DNA from: Streptomyces spinosisporus
GTDB taxonomy: Bacteria > Actinomycetota > Actinomycetes > Streptomycetales > Streptomycetaceae
DNA length: 64,000 nucleotides
Direction: 5' to 3'
NCBI RefSeq assembly: GCF_022698145.1
Contig: NZ_JALDAX010000014.1
Span: forward strand, 62,001 to 126,000
The position numbers and the translations under genes are program-made. Position 1 is the stretch's first letter. The number at the start of each line of letters is the position of its first letter. Shown here one piece after another: positions 43,430-50,798 of the stretch. Below the pieces are notes generated by a model. It was not told where the DNA came from. It did not search any database and saw only the letters and a program-made list of their open reading frames with translations.

Positions 43430-43435
43430 GGCGCG

Positions 43436-43464
43436 ATGCAAACACGCGGCTCATGAGATGTCAA
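43436..43464 (-). promoter_or_regulatory. Promoter of the leader peptide/sulfite oxidase unit
   Basis: On the minus strand a perfect TTGACA (43459-43464), 17 bases, then TTGCAT (43436-43441). The leader ATG begins seven bases further. Confidence 0.6.
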
Positions 43465-43594
43465 CGGAGCCCTTTGGGTGGGTGGTTGGGGTTGTCGGCC
43501 GCTGCGTCGGGGCTTGGGGCCGTGCCCGGAAAGCGTGGTGGCCGAGGAGAACGTGGCCCGCCCGCCAGGGATATCGCGGTCGGCGGTCAGAACG

Positions 43595-44437
43595 TCAGCG
43601 GGTCGGGTGGGCGGCGAGGAAGGGGCGTAGGAGTTGGAGCAGGGCGGCGGGGCGGTGCAGCGGGATGATGTGGCCGCAGTTCTCGATGAGGTGTCCGGTG
43701 AGATCGTCGGTGATCGGGCGGAGTTGGCGTTCCAGCGCCGCACCGACCGGCTGGGCGCCCACGGCCAGCGTCGGCACCGTCAGTCGCGTCGTGGCGACGG
43801 CCTTGCTGATCTGGGCCGCGCTTTCGGGCAGGGCCCGGTAGTACGAGAACGTACAGCGCAGTGCTTCGTGTCCGGTGTAGGCATGGATGAAGGCGTCGCG
43901 TACCTGCGGCGGCAGGCCGTCGCCGAGTGTGCCCGTGTGGAGGAACCAGTCGATGTAGCGGGCCTCGTTGCCCTCCAGCACCGTCTCCGCCAGCCCTGGA
44001 ACGGCGTGGAAGCCGAACCACCAAGGAGGGCCGCCGGCCAGGAAGTCCTCGGCGCCGGGCAGTTGACCGACCAGCGCTTCCATCACGACGAGACGCCGCA
44101 CCAACTCCGGTCGCCGCAGGGCAAGCAGAAGAGCGGGCGGGGTGCCGGCGTCGATGGCCACCACGGCTGCCGAGGGCACCTCCAGCGCATACAGCAGTTC
44201 GGCGGCGTCCTGCGCCAGAGTGGCCGCGTCGTATCCGGTCCGGGCCCGGGTGCTGGCACCGAAGCCGCGCAGGTCCGGTGCGATGACCCGGTACCGGTCG
44301 GAGAGGCCCGTCATGACCTCGGTCCACAGCTGCCATGTGTGGGGGAAGCCGTGCAGGAGGAGAACGGCCGGTCCCGATCCGGCCACGGCCACATTCAGTT
44401 CGATGCCGTTGACGGGGATACGGCGCAGCTCAGGCAT
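43595..44437 (-). CDS. Alpha/beta hydrolase of epoxide hydrolase/dehalogenase type
   Basis: Protein of 280 residues. HGFPHTWQLW (oxyanion) and DLRGFGASTRA are typical of epoxide hydrolases and haloalkane/haloacetate dehalogenases. The nucleophile position reads VVAIDAGTPPALLLA: the Asp nucleophile is kept, but the usual G-x-D-x-G-G turn is AIDAGT. The C-terminal His is in ENCGHIIPLHRP. GGAGC precedes ATG 44437. It is divergent from an HxlR regulator, which probably controls it. Confidence 0.82.
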   Translation of the reverse strand: MPELRRIPVNGIELNVAVAGSGPAVLLLHGFPHTWQLWTEVMTGLSDRYRVIAPDLRGFGASTRARTGYDAATLAQDAAELLYALEVPSAAVVAIDAGTPPALLLALRRPELVRRLVVMEALVGQLPGAEDFLAGGPPWWFGFHAVPGLAETVLEGNEARYIDWFLHTGTLGDGLPPQVRDAFIHAYTGHEALRCTFSYYRALPESAAQISKAVATTRLTVPTLAVGAQPVGAALERQLRPITDDLTGHLIENCGHIIPLHRPAALLQLLRPFLAAHPTR

Positions 44438-44542
44438 GAAAAGCTCCAGATGGAAGGCGGTAACCGATGGTGACAAGGAAACGGTAGGGAACTACCGTGG
44501 GCCTTCCAAGGACGCACTTTTCTCTCAGGTGGTGAGCTGCAG

Positions 44543-44917
44543 GTGACCACGGCGAGGCGCGGCGATCTGTTCGACCCGCAGTGCCCGACCCGGCAGTTGC
44601 TCGACCGCGTCGGCACGAAATGGACGTCCATGGCCATCAAGGTGCTGGCGGACGCGGCCCCGGAGGAAGTGCGCTTCGGGGAGCTGCGGCGGCGCATGCC
44701 GGGCATCTCCCAGAAGATGCTGTCCGTGACGTTGCAGAGCCTGGTCCGCGACGGACTGGTCGCCCGCCGCGTCGAGCCCACCGTGCCGCCCGCGGTGCAT
44801 TACCGGCTCACCGACCTGGGCCACTCCCTCGACGGCCCGCTCGCCGCGCTGCGCACCTGGGCCGAGACACACATGGCAACCATCGAACACAACAACCTGA
44901 CGTACGCCCAAGACTGA
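44543..44917 (+). CDS. HxlR-family transcriptional regulator
   Basis: Protein of 124 residues. The early Cys of the family is in DPQCPTRQLLDRVGTKWT; the recognition helix region is RFGELRRRMPGISQKMLSVTLQSL; the wing is VPPAVHYRLTDLGHSL. GTG 44543 is the start. It is divergent from the alpha/beta hydrolase gene (105-bp gap), its probable target, and followed by a strong terminator. Confidence 0.88.
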   Translation: MTTARRGDLFDPQCPTRQLLDRVGTKWTSMAIKVLADAAPEEVRFGELRRRMPGISQKMLSVTLQSLVRDGLVARRVEPTVPPAVHYRLTDLGHSLDGPLAALRTWAETHMATIEHNNLTYAQD

Positions 44918-44945
44918 CAGCGCCGGAGCAGACCGTTGTGGCCGC

Positions 44946-44987
44946 GCGTCCTGGTGGGGCGGGGCGTGTTCCGCCCCACCAGGACGC
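44946..44987. terminator. Strong bidirectional hairpin terminator
   Basis: The arms GCGTCCTGGTGGGGCGG and CCGCCCCACCAGGACGC pair perfectly over 17 bp around an 8-base loop, between the converging HxlR and azoreductase genes. Confidence 0.9.
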
Positions 44988-44995
44988 GGACGCGG

Positions 44996-45628
44996 TCAGC
45001 GTCCGGCGAGTGCCTTGCCGGTCTCGCGGGCCGTGGTGAGCGCGTCGGTGTGCAGTTGTGCGGCGAGGTCGCGCAGGCCCTCCATACCGGGTGTAGTGGC
45101 GGCGAGGGTCAACTCCCGCTTGATGACCGTCAGATCGGCCTCCCAGTGGTCGGCGAGGATCCGCTCCAGGTAGGGGGTGGAGTGGTCCCAGCCCTCGCGC
45201 GGGGTGCCGGGCCCATAGCCGCCTCCCAAGGAGGTGACCAGCACGGTCGGCGTGCCCTTGAGCAGCGGTGTGGTGGGGCCGGCGCCCGCGATGACGAGGT
45301 CCACCCAGGTCTTGAAGTGCTGGGAGACGCCGTAGTTGTACAGCGGGACGGCCATGACCACGGCGTCCGCGCTCTGCACCTCCTCGGCGAGCGCCGCACC
45401 GAGGGCGAGCGCCTCGCGCTGGGCCGAGGTCCGCTCCCCTTCCGGGGTGAAGCCCGCAGTCGTGGCGAGTGTCCAGGCGTCAGCGGGCAGCGCGTCCGTG
45501 CCGAGGTGGCGCCGGGTCACCGTGGCGCCGGGGTGCGCCGCGGTCCACTCGGTCTCGACGATGTCGGCGATCTCGGCACTGGCGGAGGCGCTCGGCAGGA
45601 TGCTGGCGTCCAGGCGGAACAGGTTCAT
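44996..45628 (-). CDS. azoR: FMN-dependent NADH-azoreductase
   Basis: Protein of 210 residues of the flavodoxin-like AzoR family. It shows the early phosphate-binding region LDASILPSASASAEIAD, the flavin loop MAVPLYNYGVSQHFKTWVDLV (about residues 97-117), and TSLGGGYGPG. AzoR enzymes reduce azo compounds and quinones by two electrons using NADH and FMN. ATG 45628 was chosen by homology; the longer frame runs through a repeat. It is divergent from the TetR gene at 45820, the likely regulator. Confidence 0.9.
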   Translation of the reverse strand: MNLFRLDASILPSASASAEIADIVETEWTAAHPGATVTRRHLGTDALPADAWTLATTAGFTPEGERTSAQREALALGAALAEEVQSADAVVMAVPLYNYGVSQHFKTWVDLVIAGAGPTTPLLKGTPTVLVTSLGGGYGPGTPREGWDHSTPYLERILADHWEADLTVIKRELTLAATTPGMEGLRDLAAQLHTDALTTARETGKALAGR

Positions 45629-45685
45629 GGTCGTGATCTCTCGATAGAAGCGATGATCCACGGACGACTCAGGCGACTCGCGCGA

Positions 45686-45717
45686 GTCGTTCGGGTCGTT
45701 CGGGTCGTTCGGGTCGT
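45686..45717. repeat. Short direct repeat GTCGTTCGG x3
   Basis: Three and a half tandem copies of the nonamer GTCGTTCGG in the azoR upstream region. Could be slippage or part of a regulatory region. Confidence 0.7.
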
Positions 45718-45773
45718 GACATGGGGAGGGCAAGGCGACAGGCCACACATCCGGCGTGCCGCAGCCTCAGCAT

Positions 45774-45793
45774 AAACGGACTTTACCCCGCTT
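45774..45793. promoter_or_regulatory. Imperfect inverted repeat between azoR and TetR gene
   Basis: AAACGG and CCGCTT arms (five of six complementary) separated by eight bases, 27 bp before the TetR start. A weak operator candidate. Confidence 0.35.
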
Positions 45794-45819
45794 CATAGTC
45801 GTGCCTGTAGGTTGGTCCC

Positions 45820-46428
45820 GTGGATCGCCCTGTAGTGCCCTTCGGAAAACCGCGCGCCGAACGCGCCGACGCGGTGCGCAACCGCGAACACCTGCTCAAG
45901 ACCGCCCGCGAGATGCTCGCGGAGTGCGGCGCGGACAAGGTCACCATGGACGGCCTCGCCGAGCGCGCCTGCCTCGGCAAGGGCACCGTCTTCCGCCACT
46001 TCGGCACCCGGGCCGGCATCTTCCGGGCGCTGCTCGACGCGGACGAGCGGCGGTTCCAGGAACAGGTTCTGTCCGGGCCGCCACCCCTGGGGCCGGGCGC
46101 CGAGCCCATCGACCGCCTCATCGCCTACGGTCGCGCCCGCATCGCCTACCTCCTGGATCACCACGTCATCGCGCGGGCTGCACTCCACCGCAACCAACCC
46201 GCTCCGGTCGGCGACCCCTCGGTGACCCAACTCCACATCCGGGTACTGCTCCAGCAAGGTGCGCCGATGCCGAACATCGCCGGCATCGCGATCCAGCTCA
46301 CCGCCGCCCTCGAAGGCCCGCTGCTGCTCTACCTCTCCCGCCCCGACACCGACGAGGACGAACCGGCGGAGATCTACGCCCTCCTGGCCGACGCCTGGCA
46401 AACGCTGGTCGAACGCCTGACGCGCTGA
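45820..46428 (+). CDS. TetR-family regulator next to azoR
   Basis: Protein of 202 residues. The HTH is EHLLKTAREMLAECGADKVT then CLGKGTVFRHFGTRAGIFRALL; GTVFRHF marks a common actinobacterial subgroup that guards azoreductase, SDR and flavin reductase genes. GTG 45820 is the start; no clear ribosome-binding site, so the transcript may be nearly leaderless. Divergent from azoR, its probable target. Confidence 0.87.
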   Translation: MDRPVVPFGKPRAERADAVRNREHLLKTAREMLAECGADKVTMDGLAERACLGKGTVFRHFGTRAGIFRALLDADERRFQEQVLSGPPPLGPGAEPIDRLIAYGRARIAYLLDHHVIARAALHRNQPAPVGDPSVTQLHIRVLLQQGAPMPNIAGIAIQLTAALEGPLLLYLSRPDTDEDEPAEIYALLADAWQTLVERLTR

Positions 46429-46465
46429 CCTGCGCCGACACAGCGGGCCGAGCAGATCCGCAACC

Positions 46466-46482
46466 GCTGCGGAGGCCGCAGC
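46466..46482. terminator. Possible small hairpin terminator
   Basis: GCTGCGG-AGG-CCGCAGC, a 7-bp stem with a 3-base loop between the converging TetR and SDR genes. No U-run. Confidence 0.35.
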
Positions 46483-46529
46483 AAGGCGAGCCGCACCCTT
46501 TGCAGAACGAGCCCCGCAGCCCGCTGTGA

Positions 46530-47267
46530 TCAGCCCTGCGCCGTAGGACGAACGACGATCTCTCCGACATCGATCCCCTCGGGCTGCGCGATGGCGTACC
46601 CGATCGCGGAGGCGATGGCGGAGGGCGGCATGGCGATCTCGTCGCGCAGACCCACCATCGCCGCCGCGGCCTCGGGGCTGGCTCCCTTGCCCACGCCCTC
46701 CGTGTTGGTGTAGCCCGGCGAGATGAGAGAGACACGCAGGTCGGGGCCGGCCTCCTGCCGCAGCCCTTCGGTCAGCACCTTCACCGCCGTCTTGGTGGCG
46801 GCGTAGACGGCCAGCGGGGATTTCACGACGTAGGCCGCCGTGGAGGCGACGTTGACGAACTGTCCGGAACGCTGCCGGCGGAAGACGGGCAACGCCGCCC
46901 CGATACCGTTCAGCAGGCCGGTGACATGGGTGGCGACCATGGCGTCCCAGTCGTCCTGGCGCAACTCGTCGAACGGCGAGACCGCCATCGTGCCGGCGTT
47001 GGAGACCAGGACATCGAGGCGGCCGAAGCGGTCGACGGCCGCATCTGTGAGCCGCTTGAGGTCTTCGCGGCACCTGACATCGACGATGACCCCGACGGCG
47101 GACCCACCCTGGGCCGTGATGCGGTCCACCACTTCGGTCAACCGGTCCTCTCGCCTGGCTCCGAGAACCAGCCGGGCGCCCTGAGCGGCGAGGTGGGTCG
47201 CCGTCGCCTCCCCGATGCCGCTGCTGGCGCCCGTGACGGCGATGACCTTGCCCTTGATACCTGACAT
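46530..47267 (-). CDS. Short-chain dehydrogenase/reductase
   Basis: Protein of 245 residues, classical SDR. The NADP motif TGASSGIG is at residues 12-19, preferring NADPH (GARRED downstream). NAG is at ~90. The active-site Tyr/Lys is in YAATK (~153-157), with Ser in FVNVASTAAYVV. It oxidises or reduces an alcohol/ketone. It is divergent from the TetR gene at 47406, with two operators in between. Confidence 0.9.
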   Translation of the reverse strand: MSGIKGKVIAVTGASSGIGEATATHLAAQGARLVLGARREDRLTEVVDRITAQGGSAVGVIVDVRCREDLKRLTDAAVDRFGRLDVLVSNAGTMAVSPFDELRQDDWDAMVATHVTGLLNGIGAALPVFRRQRSGQFVNVASTAAYVVKSPLAVYAATKTAVKVLTEGLRQEAGPDLRVSLISPGYTNTEGVGKGASPEAAAAMVGLRDEIAMPPSAIASAIGYAIAQPEGIDVGEIVVRPTAQG

Positions 47268-47317
47268 GACGTGACCTTTCGTAAGGGGTGTGCAGGTCAG
47301 CTAGAGGCCCCGTAGAC

Positions 47318-47339
47318 TAAGTGGGGGCGACTCCACTTA
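47318..47339. promoter_or_regulatory. TetR operator, first of pair
   Basis: TAAGTGG and CCACTTA arms around eight bases, between the divergent SDR and TetR genes. Confidence 0.75.
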
Positions 47340-47346
47340 TCGAGGC

Positions 47347-47368
47347 TAAGTGGGGACGCCCCCACTTG
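47347..47368. promoter_or_regulatory. TetR operator, second of pair
   Basis: AAGTGGGG and CCCCACTT arms around four bases; 29 bp centre to centre from the first copy, with the same AAGTGG core. Confidence 0.78.
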
Positions 47369-47405
47369 GCAAGGTCGAGACGCTGGAAGGGGTGGCAGAG
47401 CGCTG

Positions 47406-47993
47406 ATGTCGGAGGGAGCGGAACGTCCGCTGCGGGCTGACGCACGACGTAACCGGGAGAAGATCCTCAAGGCCGCGGTGCGGATGTTCGCAGCCGAGGG
47501 GTTGGACACCCACTTGGAACGCATCGCCAAGGAGGCGGGGGTGGGCAGCGCCACGCTGTACCGCAACTTCCCCACCCGAGAAGCGCTCGTCGAGGCCGTG
47601 TACCGCAACGAGGTGGCCCAGTTGTGCGACGCGGCGCCCGAACTGCTGGCCACCAAGCCGCCGTTCGAGGCGCTGCGCGCGTGGACACGTCTCTTCCTCG
47701 ACTACGTGACGACCAAGTACGGCATGATCGACGCCCTGCGCGCGATCGCCGCGACGGGGAACAGTCCCTACGGCCACAGCCGGGAAATGATCCGGGCGGC
47801 TTTGAGCATCCTCATGGACGCCTGCGTGACCGCCGGGACCATCCGCGCCGACATCACCGCCGCCGACCTCGGCGCGGCACTCGAAGGCATCGCCCTCACA
47901 TCGGCGAGCCCCGAGCAGCGGCAGCAGGCGGAACGGTTGCTCGACCTCACATTGGACGGGTTGACGGTCGTCCGGCCGGAGGTTGAGCGATGA
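47406..47993 (+). CDS. TetR-family regulator of the SDR gene
   Basis: Protein of 195 residues. The HTH is EKILKAAVRMFAAEGLDTHL then GVGSATLYRNFPTREALVEAVY. This sequence type is usual for TetR regulators that sit divergent to an SDR and bind AAGTGG palindromes. ATG 47406 has GGGGTGG upstream. It presumably represses itself and the SDR through the two sites upstream. Confidence 0.88.
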   Translation: MSEGAERPLRADARRNREKILKAAVRMFAAEGLDTHLERIAKEAGVGSATLYRNFPTREALVEAVYRNEVAQLCDAAPELLATKPPFEALRAWTRLFLDYVTTKYGMIDALRAIAATGNSPYGHSREMIRAALSILMDACVTAGTIRADITAADLGAALEGIALTSASPEQRQQAERLLDLTLDGLTVVRPEVER

Positions 47994-48017
47994 CCAAGGG
48001 ACCGGCCGTACTGCTGC

Positions 48018-49436
48018 TCAGAGCATGACGGACCGCGGCTCGAGGAAGCCCTCGAGGCCGAAGACGCCGTACTCGCGTCCGATGCCGGACTGCTTGAACC
48101 CCCCGAAGGGGGACAGCGGTTCGTAACCGCCGTTGATCGAGACCCGGCCCGCTTCGAGTCGTGAGGCGATGCGGCGTGCTCGCTGCGGGTCGGACGAGAA
48201 GACGTAGGCGTGCAGGCCGTAGGTGGTGTCGTTGGCTATGTCGACGGCGTGGTCGTCGTTCCGGTAGGTGATGACCGACAGCACCGGGCCGAAGATCTCC
48301 TCCTGAGCGATCGTCATGTCGTTGGTGACGTCGGCGAACACGGTGGGGCGTACGAAGTACCCGTTGCCGAGACCTTCGGGGCGGCCGGGGCCGCCGACGA
48401 CGACCCGCGCGCCTTCCTCCATGCCGCGACGGATGTAGCTTTGGACGCGCTCCCACTGCCGCTCGCTCACCATGGGGCCGATCGAGGTCGCCGGATCGCG
48501 CGGATCGCCGACGGGGAACTCCTCGGGCACCTTCTTCGCGATGAGGGCGAGTGCTTCGTCGATCCGGCCCTCCGGGACCAGGATGCGGGTACCTGCGACG
48601 CACGCCTGGCCGCTGTTGACGAATCCGGCCGCGAGCGCACCGGTGAGGGCCTGCCCGAGGTCCGCATCGTCCAGCACGATCGACGGGGACTTTCCGCCGA
48701 GTTCCAGCGTCAGGCGCTTCAACGTGTCGACCGCCTGACTCGCGATCACCTTGCCGGTCGCGGTGGAACCCGTGAAGGAGATCTTGGAGACATCGGGATG
48801 ACGGGTGATCACCGAGCCGACCACGTCCCCCCGCCCCGTCACGACGTTCACGACGCCCCGGGGCAGGCCGGCCTCGTGCAGCGCCTGTGTGATGACCTGG
48901 GTCTGCGTCGCGCTCAACTCGCTGGGCTTGATGACGACCGTGCAGCCGGCCGCCAGAGCGGTCGCGAGCTTGTCGCAGATGAAGAACGCGTCCGAGTTCC
49001 ACGGCGTGATCAACCCCGCGACACCTGCCGGCGCCAGCTCCACTTCCGCCTGACCGATCCGCCGCGTGAAGTCGAACTCCGCCAGCGTGCTGATCATGCC
49101 GGCGAAGGCACCGGCAGCCGCGTCCACCAGAAACGAATGACGCTGTGGCCCGCCGTACTCCACGGTGACGGCCTCCAGGAGATCGTCCCTCTGGGCGGCC
49201 ACCGCGGCCTGCAGCCTTCCCAGCGCGTCGATCCGCTCTTCCCTGGACGTCGCGGACCACGCCGGCAGGGCGCGCTTCGCCGCCGCGACGGCGGCGTGCG
49301 CATCGGCCTCGTCGGCGAGCCGGACCTGCCCGATCACCTCACCCGTAGCAGGGTTGTGCAGGTCGAACTCTTCCGTGCCGTGCGGCGTCACGAACTCGCC
49401 GTCGATATAGATTTTGTCGATTATGTTGCGCTGCAT
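48018..49436 (-). CDS. NAD(P)-dependent aldehyde dehydrogenase
   Basis: Protein of 472 residues, full length for the family. The cofactor-binding region LITPWNSDAFFICDKLATALAAG (~139-161), FTGSTATGKVI, the base Glu in LELGGKSPSIV (~245) and catalytic Cys in NSGQACVAGTRI (~280) are intact. The C-terminal SPFGGFKQSGIGREYG is typical. GGAGCC precedes ATG 49436. It resembles Streptomyces aldehyde dehydrogenases of broad range. An AraC regulator gene lies upstream on the same strand with a 212-bp gap and may control it. Confidence 0.9.
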   Translation of the reverse strand: MQRNIIDKIYIDGEFVTPHGTEEFDLHNPATGEVIGQVRLADEADAHAAVAAAKRALPAWSATSREERIDALGRLQAAVAAQRDDLLEAVTVEYGGPQRHSFLVDAAAGAFAGMISTLAEFDFTRRIGQAEVELAPAGVAGLITPWNSDAFFICDKLATALAAGCTVVIKPSELSATQTQVITQALHEAGLPRGVVNVVTGRGDVVGSVITRHPDVSKISFTGSTATGKVIASQAVDTLKRLTLELGGKSPSIVLDDADLGQALTGALAAGFVNSGQACVAGTRILVPEGRIDEALALIAKKVPEEFPVGDPRDPATSIGPMVSERQWERVQSYIRRGMEEGARVVVGGPGRPEGLGNGYFVRPTVFADVTNDMTIAQEEIFGPVLSVITYRNDDHAVDIANDTTYGLHAYVFSSDPQRARRIASRLEAGRVSINGGYEPLSPFGGFKQSGIGREYGVFGLEGFLEPRSVML

Positions 49437-49648
49437 TTCCAGTGGCTCCTCGGACGGCCGCCGACCCTTTTTGCGCGCGCATGGCGAAAGCGTTGACGCG
49501 CTGGGGCGACCGTCTACATATGGTCCGAATGGTTTGCGTCAGGCTCGGATGGTTTACCGAGCAGCAATTCCATGAAACCAGCGGCGTACGGGTCCAGCCA
49601 GAAAGATTCTCCCGCGTTCTTGTACGATCCTCTTCGGCCGAGTTGCCC

Positions 49649-50572
49649 TCAGGGAAGCGCCGCCACTGCAACACCGGCCTCGTCCCGCATGCGTACGGCG
49701 TCACGGCTTGGCGGCTCGCCGAAAAGTCGCCGGTACTCCCGGCTGAACTGGGACGGACTGTCGTATCCGACGGCATGCCCGACGCCGGTGACGTCGCTCG
49801 GGCGATTGGCCAAAATCAGGCGGGCTGTCTGCAAGCGAATGTGCTTTTGAAACTGGATCGGCGTCATACCCGTGACCACCTGGAAATTCCTGTGGAATGC
49901 CGACACGCTCATACCCGAGAGCTGTGCCACTTCCTCGATACGGAACTGCCGGGCGTAGTTCTCCCGGATCCACCGCACCGCTCGCGTGATGTGATGCAAG
50001 CTGCTGTCCGCGAGGCCGAGTTGGCGCACGGCGTCACCCTGCTCTCCGGTGAGGAGCCGCCACAGAATTTCGCGCTTGATCAACGGAGCCAGCGCATCAC
50101 GATCCCGTGGGTGATCGAGCAGGCGCAACAGCCGCACGATGGCGTCGAGCAGCTCCTCGGTCGCATCACTGACCGCGATGCCGGGTCGTGCCGAGCTGCG
50201 CGACTGCGGCACCTGCTCCGGACCGGTCTGCAGCAGCAACTCCGCGATGACGGCGGGCTCCAGCGTCATGGCAAAGCCCAGCGCCGGCCGGCCCGGGTCG
50301 GCATCGATGAACTGTCCCGTCACCGGAAGGTCCACCGAGGCGATCAGATATTGCCCGGCCCCGTACTCGTAGACGTGATCCCCCAGCGCCAGACGCTTGG
50401 TCCCCTGAGCAACGAGCGCCAGGACCGTGCCGGACATCGAGGCCCCCGGCGAAACAGTCTGATCCGCCTTACAGATCCGAACGCCGTCGATGGCCGTGGT
50501 CAGATCCGGACGACCATGCCGCTCCAGCAGATCGCAAAACTCACCCAGTGACATGCCACGATTGCAGCACAT
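49649..50572 (-). CDS. AraC-family transcriptional regulator
   Basis: Protein of 307 residues. An amino-terminal AraC_N cupin-like ligand domain (VLALVAQGTKRLALGDHVYEY) is followed by the double HTH at the end (RIEEVAQLSGMSVSAFHRNF, then DVTGVGHAVGYDSPSQFSREYRRLFGEPP). The start may be at 50572 or ATG 50554; neither has ideal spacing. Likely activates the aldehyde dehydrogenase gene downstream. Confidence 0.85.
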   Translation of the reverse strand: MCCNRGMSLGEFCDLLERHGRPDLTTAIDGVRICKADQTVSPGASMSGTVLALVAQGTKRLALGDHVYEYGAGQYLIASVDLPVTGQFIDADPGRPALGFAMTLEPAVIAELLLQTGPEQVPQSRSSARPGIAVSDATEELLDAIVRLLRLLDHPRDRDALAPLIKREILWRLLTGEQGDAVRQLGLADSSLHHITRAVRWIRENYARQFRIEEVAQLSGMSVSAFHRNFQVVTGMTPIQFQKHIRLQTARLILANRPSDVTGVGHAVGYDSPSQFSREYRRLFGEPPSRDAVRMRDEAGVAVAALP

Positions 50573-50798
50573 GGCTCCAGCAATCGCCGCCTCGCAAGAG
50601 GATCGTGCAAGAAGTCGCGACTCTTGTGCGGACGCCGACGCGGCGGGACGTACCGGATTCGTCGAGGGCGCCGACTTCGGAACGGCGTGACTTCACTCAC
50701 TGGTGTGCATCAAGCTTCGATCGGAGAACAGTCTGCTCACGAAGGGCGGCTCCGCATCCGACCGCGCGGCGCTTTCCGTCTGCCCTCCTGTCGTGTGA
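50573..50798. other. Gap between AraC and caspase genes, nothing recognised
   Basis: 226 bases on the far sides of an AraC start and a caspase stop. A frame past the caspase stop (ending near 50693) has no recognisable domain, so a lost C-terminal extension cannot be shown. Confidence 0.35.

Noticed and set aside
50573..50798. Lost GGDEF domain after the caspase-GAF-PAS protein
   Set aside because: No GGDEF/EAL motif is readable in any frame of this gap.
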